In this document: piece by piece, positions 1 through 10,829 of the stretch
Numbering within the stretch: the first letter of the stretch is position 1
Layout: each line of letters opens with the position of its first letter
Assembly (NCBI GenBank): GCA_945910005.1
Contig: CAMDTW010000436.1
Location: 1-64,000 of the forward strand
Source of the DNA: Isoperla grammatica
Taxonomy: Eukaryota; Arthropoda; Insecta; Plecoptera; Perlodidae
Direction: 5' to 3'
DNA: 64,000 nucleotides
Notes under the pieces: generated by a model
Told to the model about the DNA's origin: nothing
What the model saw: only the letters and a program-made list of their open reading frames with translations
The model's database searches: none
Made by a program: the position numbers and the translations under genes

Positions 1-32
1 ATCAGGTGTTTAGAAGGCGCTTCTCACTAGAT

Positions 33-149
33 ATCCAACTCCTTGAATTCAAGAACAAAAGCGCATCAATCAATAATTCCTATTGTTGTATTTGACTACA
101 TACTGACTGTTTTTGATGCTCTTTTGTCCTTGAACTCAAGGAGTTGGAT
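33..149. repeat. short foldback repeat
   Basis: Arms 33-69 and 113-149 are near-perfect inverted repeats (each about 37 bp, starting ATCCAACTCCTTGA) around a 43-bp loop. No coding content. It resembles a tiny MITE or a remnant of one; no target duplication was identified. Confidence 0.7.
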
Positions 150-196
150 GAAAAAGTGTGACCGTGTAATACAGGCTCACCTATAGTCAATGATAA

Positions 197-722
197 GTAA
201 CACCTATAGTAGGCTAGATGCGCAACCTAGCACTAGCAGCCACAGGCGTGTCAATTAGAAGCCATCTTGAATTGGGCAATTACTACAGGCGGGAACGGTA
301 GTCTCAAACGCGACTTTCTGCCTGTCGCAGCGCTAGCAGTACTAAAAGGTCCAACTTAGCCTGTCCCCTGCCCAATTCAACATGGCTTCAATTTGCTACG
401 CTCGCTACTGAGTGGACGGTTGGGGGACTGGTGATCTAGCCTACTATAAGTGTTACATATCATTGCATATAGTAGGCTAGATCACCAGTCCCCCAACCTT
501 CCACTCAGTAGCTAGTGTAGCAAATTGCAGAGCCTATCCGCTATGTTGGATTGGGCAGGGGACAGGCTACATTAGACCTTTCAGTACTGCTAGCGCTGCG
601 AGCGGCAGAAAGTCGCGTTTGAGACGCCCATTCCCGCCTGTAGTATTTGCCCAATTCATGATGGCTTCTAATTGAAACGCCTGTGGCTGCTAGGTTGCGC
701 ATCTAGCCTACTATAGGTGTTA
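197..722. mobile_element. two MITE copies in inverted orientation (TATAGTAGG family)
   Basis: A copy at about 205-448 is followed, after about 20 bp, by a second copy at 468-715 in the opposite orientation. The ends share TATAGTAGGCTAGAT, preceded by GTAACACC. Together they form a roughly 520-bp imperfect palindrome. The same family reappears at 53,104-53,305 and 60,431-60,497, where a larger element has split it. No ORF; presumed non-autonomous DNA transposon. Confidence 0.75.
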
Positions 723-723
723 C

Positions 724-1570
724 ATATCATGGGTTTGTATGTCTATCTGTCTGTCTGTCTGTCTGTATGTCTGTCTGTCTGTCTGTCTGTTTGTCGGTCT
801 CTCTCATCATGGAGTTGGATTATGGTACATGGTAACATGGTTCCATCTTGTAGTGTTAAATAAAAAAGTTACCCTCACAGGGAGATTACTACCTTATCGA
901 CTACATGGCTTGTTCGCGCAAAACTCGAGGTAGAGCGCGCCACCGCACTACGACCAAACAACAACAACAACACCTACATCACCATTATACCATGGATTTA
1001 CAACTATCCGGATGTGCAACATGGTTGGAATACGCGTCCGCGATTCTCATTTCCGGTTTTTGACATTCTCGGACATTTTAGCCCCTATCGCTAAGCAATT
1101 ACACGTCAACAGTCACAACAACAAAGTGAACAATGTCAAAATCCGAAACTTAAGGGCTAAAATGGCTGCCCACCGCCTTCTTCCATGGCTATTTAATTGG
1201 TACATTGATTTGTTAGCTGATTCAAGTCCAGTAACGAAGTTACTATTATAAGTCCATGATTATACTACTATTCCAATGTCTTTGATCAAAAGATATAGTC
1301 TAACACAACAACGCTAAATTATTGTCCTAGGCCGTTTCAAAAACTATCTAGGCCCCTTTGTATGAGTCTCGTCGCGGTCTCCTAAATCTGCAAGAACAAC
1401 AATACACAACAATAAGCGGCCATGACACCTACACGAGTAGGGCATCAGTACAGCAGCGCAGCGAGTGGGAGAAAGTGGCAGTATTTGTTTTCATTATCGT
1501 GTCTCCCATTTCCCACCGCTTTCTCGTTCTGCCTCTGTTCTTGTCCCTCAATCTATCTATATATATATAT
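724..1570. other. no gene seen; (TGTC)n and a dispersed repeat
   Basis: Positions 739-795 are a (TGTC/TGTA) microsatellite. About 1336-1480 is similar to 11,565-11,662 plus 12,097-12,150 (shared AAGCGGCCATGACACCTA and ACGAGTAGGGCA), a dispersed repeat interrupted in the second copy. Small ORFs lack codon structure or recognisable domains. Confidence 0.6.
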
Positions 1571-2012
1571 TAGGGCTGCCCAACGATATCGATAATTCGA
1601 TACAATATCGATAATAGATAAATAATTCGATATCGATATAGAATTAATATATCGTACATACCACGATATCAAACTTGTGCCTTAAGCTAATTGATACAAA
1701 AAACCGATTATGTATCACGTCACGCCAACCACACCATCGCTGTTTTGTGTGGATATTTTACAATTTGAATAGTACAACAAACAAATTGACACACATAGAA
1801 AGACATTTCAAAGCTAAAATATTTCTTTACGTAAAATTGTTTAAAAAATGACCTCTAGCTGGCCTGTAAATCCTAAAAACAGACGAGAAAAGTTTCGATG
1901 TGGCGATATCGCCGATATCGATACGTCACTTAAAAACTTCGATATCGCAACGCGATATCGATATTTCTTCCCGCGATATCGATATGATTTTTTTTATCGT
2001 TGGGCAGCCCTA
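1571..2012. mobile_element. hAT-type MITE
   Basis: Terminal inverted repeats TAGGGCTGCCCAACGATA at 1571 and its complement ending at 2012 enclose 442 bp, rich in GATATCGATA motifs, with no transposase. The termini resemble hAT ends. It sits in an (AT)n tract, so both flanks read TATATATA and the expected 8-bp target duplication cannot be told from the microsatellite. Confidence 0.8.
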
Positions 2013-2026
2013 ATATATATATATAT

Positions 2027-2078
<52 letters not shown>

Positions 2079-2798
2079 CCCCACCCCCCCCATCCTTAGA
2101 GGAACGTCTCGAAGGAATAAACATAATAAATCCACTTTGATACGGCTTTAGCGCTTTCTAGTGACATCCTCCGTCTCTCTAGGGAGGTTATTATGAATTG
2201 AAAACGTGGCCTGAGTTTACTTTGAATCAATTCCCGAACCTAAGGCCTGAACTTCCTAGTTCCTACGTCACGTTTATCTGTTGGAGTTTCAAGGACGATG
2301 TTTGTAGAACTCAACTCAACTAGTGTAGGTCTCGTTGACCAGTCAAAATATACTGGTGTCAAGAAAATAAACTTTTCTACATAATAGTTTATTTTCTTGC
2401 CCTAACGTAGCTACACAGTCTCCTACCAACTTGAAATCCTTATCCGCCGCCCTTTTCACGCAAGCTGTTTCAACTAAAATCAACAGGTTCTTGGTGCGCT
2501 TTCACACATTATTAAAGGCAGTATTACGCTAGGTCCACAGTGCTTTATTAGTCACTACACATGTGTTACGAGTTTTCAGGTAACCAACGTAAAGTTGTAA
2601 ATTATACCTAATAGACCTGTTTTAAGAAATCTAGAGAATAAGAAAAGTGAGTTGGTACCATTGGACTCGGCTACGTCATAAACATGAGAATACTTTCGTT
2701 GGTGTCAAATATATGCCTCCTCCCTCAATAATTGGAACTCAAAACAAGATAAACATGTTCTAGTGAGGGAAAAGGTAGAGAAGGATCCCCTACACTTA
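2013..2798. other. no gene seen; (CT)n and old TIR fragment
   Basis: 2034-2075 is a (CT)n tract. About 2495-2700 is a diverged copy of the right arm of the 36.5-40.1 kb element (shared GGTAACCAACG, GGACTCGGCT, GAATACTTTCGTTGG). Nothing coding was recognised. Confidence 0.55.
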
Positions 2799-3205
2799 GG
2801 GTGTGTTCCTCGCCTGCTAACCACTAATCACTAACCACTACCTGCTACACACTTAACACTAACAGCTTTGGGCACGCCACCTAGTATGCTAATACAAAGT
2901 TCATTGTTATTAATCATCTAATGTAAATAAATACGATAATAATACTTCCACTAACTGGTTGGGTATTTTCCTAACCTAAAAGCACTAAAAGTATCAGCTG
3001 TGATGGCTGGTATCAACTATCAACCATCTTGGTTTAGTGGGTTAGTCGGTGTCGTAGTGTACACTTTCGGCCACTACCCCCTAGCCGCTAACCACTAGCC
3101 AAATAAGGAGCATTGGTCGCCTGCTTGTGACGTCACTTCCTTTCGATTAGTAGGCCTATAATTAAGCTTAGTCCACTACGAAAAACGTCAAGTTGGAACA
3201 CACCC
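2799..3205. mobile_element. MITE with GGGTGTGTTCC termini
   Basis: GGGTGTGTTCC at 2799 is matched by GGAACACACCC ending at 3205. The flanks are TTA and TAA, compatible with a TWA-type (Harbinger-like) target but not identical. The interior is made of CTAACCACTA-like motifs and has no ORF of note. Confidence 0.65.
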
Positions 3206-3535
3206 TAAATAATATAGTTTAGTAAACACCAGTGGTTCTCAAACTTTTGCTCCCATGCCTCACTTCCATAATCTCGTGAGAGGTTACTGACATTACCAAC
3301 GTTCCTAAGTAACTTGTTTTACGTTTCATACAAACTGCGACACATGAAATAGCACTCAACGAAATAACTCCACCAACGACAAGAGTGGAGTAAAGTAATA
3401 CAGTAATACACTTCACGGAGCTGATGTGGTGCACGTTGTACACGTATGTCGCTTTTGCATACTAAGGTCTAGTGGACCAGTGGCGTAGGGTTAATATTTT
3501 ATAGGGGTGACACAATTATATACACGTACAGCTTT

Positions 3536-3809
3536 ACAACAATGAAACAAATTAAATGAATCGATGGACAAACAACAAGCTGCCAATTAATAAAATATTC
3601 TGATTTTGAAAAGAAATCTTCAAAACAAACAAGTTACATACAAAACGTTCACAACTTGGTTGCCTATCATTAAACGTTTTAACTGGTGAGCAGTTACTAT
3701 CGCCATACCTCGTTTTCTTCAGAATGTTGCAATTTTATTATTTTGACAGCTCGTTGTTTGTCCATCAGTTCGATTCATTTGTTACATTGTTGTAGTTCGG
3801 CTGTGACGC
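3536..3809. mobile_element. diverged MITE related to the 42.3-50.6 kb transposon
   Basis: This matches the first about 260 bp of the 42,344 element (shared ACAACAATGAAACAAAT, GATGGACAAACAACAAGCTG, GAGCAGTTACTAT, TTTGTCCATCAG). Its terminal AGGGCACTAGCAACACC is eroded. No coding capacity. Confidence 0.7.
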
Positions 3810-4920
3810 GTTTTTTTTTTTTAGTAGGTATTTCTGTTAGGTTTTCATGGGTTTTACATAAGGTGACAGGCCCTCTTATCAAAAATATATATTATGTAGG
3901 TATTGTTACGTTGTAAATGACAATATTAATGGTAAGTGCAGTAATAGTATTCTGAAAAGTTGATATTTATATATTTTCTTGTTTTTAGCATTTTTTTTGT
4001 AAGTTTTTGTTGTTGTTGTTGTAATGGTAGACACTGTCTCAATGTTCACCCCGACACTTCGCCACTGTAGTAGTCAACTTAACGTAATGTAAGACGGAGA
4101 CTGTATTGAGTAAGCAAACCCACTGGGATAAAACGCAATTAAATAATTGAAATCTGAAAAAATGCTTTTCCTCGTTCTTCAAATTATAGATTTAGTCAAA
4201 TTACTGAGAAAACTCTAATAAATATATTATACACAAGAAGGTGTTACTGATAATTGATTTTATATTAATATATTATAAAATCTCACCACAGACAGTTAAA
4301 CTCCTCCTCATAACAGTTTATTTTCTTGCCACCAGAATGCATCTAGTCTATTTTGAGTGGAAAGGACAATCCCAATAAAAAAAAAGAACTATAGTGACAT
4401 CGTAATTACACTGTTGGTATCACTGTCGTACGACAATACGGTCCGGCAGAATTGGGAGGGGGGGGGGGGGGGATTGAAAGGGTTGAGAGGAAAGAGGAGG
4501 GGAAGGGGGTTCAGCGGCTGATTGGTTTCTTTGTCAGCGCGCCTCCATTGAATTACATGTGAGCGGTGTAGACAGAGCAGAAGGGAAGCGAAACACAACG
4601 GATAACAGGAGGCGCTCAAAGGGCCAATAAATACACGACACGACGGTAACTCAATGACGTCATAGAAAGAGGAGGTAATAAAGTGAGTTACCGTTACCGG
4701 GAGCCAAACTCTCTCAGCGCAAGGGGCGCGTAGCTCTAGATCAAGCTCCTCTCATCCCCTAGCAGCGGCTCGTCGAATATAATATTATGATGTTTAAAAT
4801 TATCTAGCACTTGAGGTTGTTTTTTATTATTATAATAAAGATAGGCCCATGTTAACTAGATTGCCGCGAACTTCCCTATTGAATATATTACTACATAGGC
4901 GTGTTCCAGCTTTACGTTTT
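3810..4920. other. no gene seen
   Basis: AT-rich sequence with a G13 run near 4459. About 4290-4365 is repeated near 41,540-41,600 (shared TTTTCTTGCCACCAGAATGC), another dispersed repeat. The minus-strand ORF at 4389-4619 depends on the poly-G tract and looks spurious. Confidence 0.5.
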
Positions 4921-5315
4921 TAAGGTCAAGTCTTACAATGTCCCAATAACTACTTATTCGTCGAATAGCTTGTTTTCTCCATGGCAACTACCAATTAAAA
5001 CCCTTGAATACCTCCAAATAGCTGAATTGCTACACACAACTTTCTCATTAGGAGATTGTAAGACCGGCCCTTAGACTGAGGTCCAGTCTTACAATAACTC
5101 GTCGAGTAGCTTGTTTTCTCCATGGCAACGACTAACCAAAACCCTTGAATACCTCCAAATAGCTTAATTGCTACAAACAACTTTCTCATTAGGAGATTGT
5201 AAGACCGGCCCTTAGACTGAGGTCCAGTCTTACAATAACTACTCATTCGTCGAGTAGCTCGTTTTCTCCATGGCAACGACCAATCAAAGGAGATTGTTAG
5301 ACCGGCCCTAATGCA
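4921..5315. repeat. tandem array of a TIR element (about 150-bp unit)
   Basis: Two complete and one shortened unit follow one another. Each runs from CAGTCTTACAAT through TTTTCTCCATGGCAAC to GAGATTGTAAGACCGGCCC. The unit ends are mutually inverted, so this looks like a tandemly amplified MITE. The 93-aa minus-strand ORF here is only this repetition. Confidence 0.7.
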
Positions 5316-6229
5316 ACAATTAGTTACAATTAATTACAACAATAGTTAATTGTTGTGTAAGTCGGCGAAGTAGGCCAAAATAGAGAAGTTGGAACATGTC
5401 CTTATTACACAGTTCAAAACCAAGGTCAACTCTTGCGGCTTGCAAGTTATGTCAAACCCTTGAACTGACGTGGCAGTTTCCATGGTTACAACATTTCATA
5501 ACCTGTGGCTTGTCCACTTTGTCCGTTGTCCGTTTTTGTCGTGTTGACTTACAACGAACGTAATTCTTTGCCACAACTCGAGTCACAATATCGAGTTTCA
5601 CGCTAGGCCTACATTTCGGCTCGCGCGTGTCAAAGAAAACAAAGAACTATCTGGTGACAAACATGGTGATTTTTACTTTGCAATCTTTAGTATGTTTTTA
5701 TGCCAGTCACTTCAGTTGCGTTGCGCACGTGCTGAAAACGAGTTCCAATGCACTCATGCGTCGAAGAGAATACACTCGAAATATCGATACGTGAATTATT
5801 ATATTTTGACGAAGTAATAGGTATATCGTACATAGGATGATACTGTTTCAACATAAATCATAACGTTTGCCGTTAATCTTAATTTATTTAATAACAATTG
5901 AAGAGATAAAACTGAATTTTGAATGTTACATATTGCTTTCCGGAAAAGGAATATCTTTGAACGCCCGAAGATTCAAGAAGGCTTTGACGTTGTTTCGTGC
6001 ATTTCCGTGTAAATTTCGTCGCGTCGAGTTCGAGGTGACATAAAACAGTAGCCGTGCAATTCACACCATTGTATGTGATTCGAACAGCCGTTTTGGAATA
6101 ATTATAAGGTAAATACACCACTCTTATATGTAAACGTGTGTAATTACATTTGTATATTGATAGAGGCCACGAGGAAGTGGCTGCGAATGAATGTAGTTCG
6201 TACATAGCCCAAAGCTAGACGCCACACGG
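5316..6229. other. no gene recognised
   Basis: Unique-looking sequence. A minus-strand ORF (5888-6205, 105 aa) has plausible composition but no domain I recognise, and no convincing splice sites were assigned. It could be an exon of an unknown gene; left uncalled. Confidence 0.35.
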
Positions 6230-7420
6230 CCATGCTTGCCTGCACCTAGGCCTAGGCCTATTTCACGTATTGTGTTGTAGTTTAGAGATAGACCTAGGCC
6301 AAGGCTACGGTTCGCACTTGGCAGTGTGACTCACGCTAGTAGTTTTCCAGGGGAATGATTGCAACAACACATTCACATCTGGAAATTACCAGGCCTAGGC
6401 TAGGCTATGCATTCTCAACCAAGGCCATGGGCTAGGCTAGGCCTAGGCCCAGGCCTTATGTGGACTCACTGCCCTAGGGCCTAGGCCAAGATTTTGACTA
6501 GGCCTAGGCCTTCATTATGTAGTGTCACTAGGGCGCAGGCCAAGATTTCGGCTAGGTAGGCCTAGGAGAGCCAAGACCTACACCATTGAATACATTTCAT
6601 GCTGTAGGGCCTAGGCCTACCTATAAGCCTAGGCCAATTTAGATCTCAATTTAGTCATGAGTGTGTAAAACATTATTAAGCTGGTCTAGGCCTAGGATAA
6701 TTCATATGTAAACAGTCTAAACAGTCTCTTTTCGACCGTATTGTAAATCCTCCAGATAAGTGTCTTTACGCAGTGTCAATTCAGTTGGCCTTTCTCTGTT
6801 AATCGATCTTAAAACTCAAACTAAACACGCATTGATTTAGCACCCAGAAATTAAGTGCCTAACCCTAGACTAGACCCTAGGCCTGCTATTGGATAAGGTG
6901 ATTGGGTAGTTGCAAGCGTCTGCTCTCTTTCTTACTAGGCGTAGGCCTAGGCCCAGTACTTTACACGATGACAGTAGGTTGGTGTTGCTGTCCAGGGGAT
7001 TGGCTAACTAAATATCTTTACCTAGGTAATTCCCCTTGCGGATGAAATGTTTTCAATTTCCTTTCATTAACCACAATCCTATTTTGAATTACCTTCTCAT
7101 ACTTTCGTTTAATTTGAGTGTAGATAGGTCTAGTCTTCCATTTAGCTTATGATATTCCTAGGCACATGCAAAGCATGACTGTCAGTGATGATTGCATTAT
7201 ATTTATAAAGAAGGTATTAATAATGATTTTCTAATGTAGGCACTAGGAATTTCATCTTAGATTAGCCCTTGGTTTAGACTACTTATTTTATTTTGAATTT
7301 TCCTTTTTTCAGCTAAAATATAGGGCCCATATCATGTCTAGGCCTATGTCATTGGCCAGCCTATAGCTCAACGCTACTAGACCTGCTAGCCTAGTGCGGA
7401 CATTTCTTAGTTGTCTCAAG
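6230..7420. repeat. GGCCTA-rich low-complexity region
   Basis: The palindromic hexamer-like motif TAGGCCTA and variants occur dozens of times over about 1.2 kb without regular spacing. Similar but smaller clusters occur near 37.6-38.3, 43.1-43.4, 49.8-50.0, 54.5-54.8, 55.6 and 59.1-59.8 kb. Confidence 0.75.
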
Positions 7421-7600
7421 ATCTAAAGATAAAATGTTATAATGTGCTGTATTCACAATTATTTTTGTGTGTGTGGGGTGGGGGGGGGGGGGGGGGGGGG
7501 GCTGTATGAACTTATCAACCACATAGCTTTCAAAAGAGTGTTGACATACATGCCTTTAACCATTGTAGTAGTTGTAGTAGTAAATCTTTATTTTAGCAGT

Positions 7601-7902
7601 AGGGCACTAGCAACACCGAAAGACAACAATGGAACAAATGAATTGAACTGATGACACACCATCAGCTGTCAAAATAATAAAATTGCCACCATAGAAATAA
7701 AAACAAGTGTAGCAATAGTAGCTGCTCGCCATTTAAAACTTTTAATGATAGACAACGACTAAGTGAAAGTTTTGTATGTGTATTTGTTTGTTTTTTGTTT
7801 TGTTTTCCAAAATCAGACGAAATTATTTTTTGACAGCTTGTTGTTTGTCCATCGATTCAATTCATTTGTTTCATTGTTGTCTGTTGGTGTTGCTAGTGCC
7901 CT
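7601..7902. mobile_element. complete MITE sharing the ends of the 42.3-50.6 kb transposon
   Basis: This 302-bp element begins AGGGCACTAGCAACACC and ends GGTGTTGCTAGTGCCCT. The inverted repeats extend about 60 bp inwards. The right flank is AT and the left flank GT, consistent with an AT target duplication with one substitution. No ORF; it must rely on a transposase supplied in trans, for which the 42,344 element is the obvious candidate. Confidence 0.88.
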
Positions 7903-8035
7903 ATTAACACAATACAATATGTGCATAAAATACACAATACACACATCACAACCATTTCATTCACAATACATAGTATGACTAATATTAATATACAAACTGT
8001 AATCCTATAGTCTATTTATTCTACACAAAAACATA

Positions 8036-8300
8036 TTAATTAATTTAATTATCCCAGAAACCTTGATTTTCATGGGGGAGTGGGATAATTTTCTTTTCTT
8101 TTACTAACTTGCAACAAGCTCTTGTAAATTCATTAGGACAATTGTAATTTCTTATTTCAGAGGGAATTATATTGTAAATTTTTATTCCTTTACTAAAGAT
8201 TATATTATCCCCAAACTTGGTATAACTTCTATCAATTTGGATTTTATTGTTCACTGTTGATCTTGTATAATGATATAAATGATTTACTTTTGGCTTCCTG
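8036..8300 (-). pseudogene. 3' end of a LINE reverse-transcriptase ORF
   Basis: Read on the minus strand, a roughly 70-residue stretch contains YTRSTVNNK, then KFGDNIIFSKGIKIYNIIPS and EIRNYN. This is the pattern that ends many non-LTR retrotransposon ORF2 proteins (K.G.K.WN.LP.EI). The upstream part joins through a frame change near 8250. It is a truncated, non-functional LINE fragment; the clade cannot be resolved. Confidence 0.6.
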
Positions 8301-9100
8301 TAGGTCTAAAATAGAGCTAGATCTGCACAAGTTTAAATTAGAAGGGACTTCAATATATTTTGTCACGGTCAATGTGTTCATTTTAAGGCCTATAAATATG
8401 ATAACAACTGTTTCGAATTTTGAACACAGGCATTCCAAAATGGGCATCGGAAAAACTGGGGGGGGGGAGGGGGGGAGCACATTTTTCCAGTTTTTCCCAG
8501 CCAGTCAGAAAAATTGTTTTTTTGGCAAAAATGGAACAAATTATACATTGTAACCACAAAATTTGTATAATTTTTTTTTATTTTTGTTATTATGGAAACC
8601 ACCTATCATAGGCCTGTAGTAGTGGCCTTCTTTTTATCGGAAATATTTATATTTACGGTTTCTGATTAATTTAGGCCTACTAGAAAATCATTTTTTCTTC
8701 AAAATTTATGATTTTCCTCGTTTTCTCATCACCGTCAATATTTCAGGAAATTTTAAATCCCTACGCTCAATAAATGCAAGGTTACTTTTTTGTGTTTACA
8801 GTGACATTTACGATCAGACCATGATTTCCGTACCACGCACAATCTTCTCGAGTGCGCGAAGTGGCGTGGGCCTACACTCCATTACCGGTTCTCTTCCGGC
8901 GAGCTCGTTCTTCGACTGGGGTACCATATTCCGCTCCAGCTCGCCACTCCAAAACCTGGACACTACGTATCCGGGCAGCAGCGTAAACCTCGGCTACCAG
9001 TCGAAAAGAGTCAACGTCCTACCGAGTGTGCACAACAACTACGCGATGAAGGGGGGCGGGTTCCTCCCAGTCGGTGAGACCCGTCGCTCCGAGCTTCGGC

Positions 9101-9205
9101 ATGTTGGACTGTCATCGCAGCAAGTTGCTGACGCCGGCGACCGGTTTCATGCAGGCGGTCCGCAACGTCGAGGCGATGCCCTCCTTGCAGACGTCGCTGA
9201 TGCAG
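9101..9205 (+). CDS. ATP5MC: ATP synthase F0 subunit c, exon 1 (mitochondrial presequence)
   Basis: Candidate first coding exon of the nuclear gene for the c-ring subunit. It runs ATG at 9101 to CAG at 9205, followed by a GTAGGA donor in phase 0. It encodes 35 residues (MLDCHRSKLL, then basic and hydroxylated residues, no acidic cluster at the start), a plausible mitochondrial import presequence. An in-frame TGA at 9047 lies upstream, so translation should start here. The surrounding 8821-9300 is GC- and CpG-rich, as expected of a promoter/5' UTR. Presequences are poorly conserved, so this exon is inferred from position, splice phase and total protein length. A competing 235-aa ORF from 8821 in another frame gives a meaningless exon 2. 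Confidence 0.55.
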
Positions 9206-10598
9206 GTAGGATGACGAGCTGGTTGTGTGGTCCATGTTTCTGGGGGGGGGGGGGGGGTGTTAGGTTCCTACTCGAGGTGACCGGTATCGGCAAAGAGGGC
9301 TACGAGGCGCCTAGGCCTATCTTTAATCACCGTATTTCTCACTTAGCTTGCTTGCTTTTACCAGCTGTTTTTACTCTTTTTATGGTCTGTCTCTTTGCCC
9401 TCATTCATATTCTCTCCTGGCGACCTCAACACCGACCAAAAGGAAACTCTCCCCTCAGCCCCCCCTCCCCCCCCCCAGATGATGATGTATCCCCTTATCA
9501 CGACCCCGGCGATCTGTCATGGATCTGATTTGGCCTACTTTAGATAAAAGTTAGCATGAAAAGTGAATTTATTTATTTTATTTCCCCTTGCGATTTGTAC
9601 AGAATACAAATATATAAAAAATTGGAGGGTAAGGGCCCTTGCGGGGGGGGGGGCGAGGGGTTAAGAGACGCGTCATCATCTTGGGACAGTGTTGTGATAC
9701 TATATTTCTTGTGTTATCAGTTTAGGAGTAATAAACATTTTTCATGGACCCTGCACTTCCTGCTTCACCTAGTTTACCCTGCGGGTAGGTGATCACTTGA
9801 CAACTTTAAATGTCGTATTTTAGTGGAATACAGGCTGCTACATAACTTTGTAAATAATTCTCTTCACTTATTTAAACATAAAACGAGATGCATTCCATAA
9901 ATTGTTTGACACAATTTGAATTTTAGCTAAAACCCATTTTACCCACCTACGCAACTGAAGTGCGCCATACCATAATAAATGTTTTGTTATAACAAACCGT
10001 AAAAGGAATGTCGCTCGCATTGCGAACACCATCCCTAGCGGCTGGAATGAAGCTTTGCATTCGCAAGGGAACATGGGGCTGAGTACCCCCCTCTTCCCCC
10101 CCCCCCCGCTAGTTTATCCTGGGGGAGGTGGAGGGAGGGTATATAACGTAGGCCTATTCTTTTTTTTATAGTTTGCACTCACAGTCTTTAGTGCCAAGGT
10201 AAACAGTTAACTTAGTTGGGAGGGGGGGGGGGGAGTTTTTGCGACAATACAATTTATTTCTACCCCCCCCCCCCCCCCCCCCGTGCAAGTTTAACTAGCG
10301 AGGAGCAGGAGGAGCGTATAAGCATAATGTATTCTTTTTTATTTAAGCACTTTGGTACCAAGATAAAGCCAGACAAGTTTTTTCTTTTGGGGGGGGGGGG
10401 GGGGGGGGGGAGACCATTTGCGGTATTACAAGTTACGTTCAAACGGGGACATGTATTTTTTTCAAACATCAAGATTTTGTGTGTAGTATTAATTTTTGTC
10501 TTGTGTGGAGGAAGTAGCCTAGAAGTAATCAAGTAACTAATCAAAACTTCTGTCCTTCATTTTGCTGTGTAAATTTTGAGGATCTGACTATGGCTGTC

Positions 10599-10629
<31 letters not shown>

Positions 10630-10633
10630 GACA

Positions 10634-10665
<32 letters not shown>

Positions 10666-10784
10666 ATGTCTGTCTGTCTATCTGTCCATCTGTCTGCCTA
10701 TCCGTCTATCTGTCTGTCTATCCGTCTGTCTATCCGTCTGTGTCTGTCTGTCTGTCCTTGTATCCTATCCTTGTCTTTCTGCAG
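9206..10784. other. ATP synthase c gene, intron 1
   Basis: The interval contains at least six G or C homopolymers of 8 or more bases (for example 9241-9257, 10,264-10,282, 10,389-10,409) and, at 10,594-10,757, a (TGTC)n microsatellite ending just before the exon 2 acceptor. No other gene is seen. Confidence 0.5.
10594..10757. repeat. (TGTC)n/(TATC)n microsatellite
   Basis: About 160 bp of TGTC repeats with TATC and ATG interruptions. The pyrimidine-rich 3' edge merges into the tract TATCCTTGTCTTTCTGCAG that precedes proposed exon 2. Confidence 0.9.
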
Positions 10785-10829
10785 CTGTGGCGAAACAAAA
10801 GCATAAGTCGACCGTTCTCCGATGTTATT
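10785..10829 (+). CDS. ATP5MC: ATP synthase F0 subunit c, exon 2 (presequence, 3' end uncertain)
   Basis: After a strong pyrimidine tract and CAG acceptor, the reading frame in phase with exon 1 gives LWRNKSISRPFSDVIVN. The segment SRPFS resembles the RP(L/I/V)SA segment found in the presequence of animal c subunits. The only phase-0 GT dinucleotides that would join exon 3 are after 10,823 or 10,829, and neither is a good donor. With 10,829 the protein would be 141 residues, the usual animal length (136-142). An additional small exon cannot be excluded. Confidence 0.45.

Noticed and set aside
5888..6205. 105-aa minus ORF, possibly an exon
   Set aside because: Composition is plausible, but no family, initiator context or neighbouring exon could be supported.
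8821..9528. 235-aa ORF overlapping ATP5MC exon 1
   Set aside because: Runs through a poly-G tract into intron. Spliced to exon 2 it gives a short unrelated frame. The frame from 9101 gives the better presequence and correct total length.
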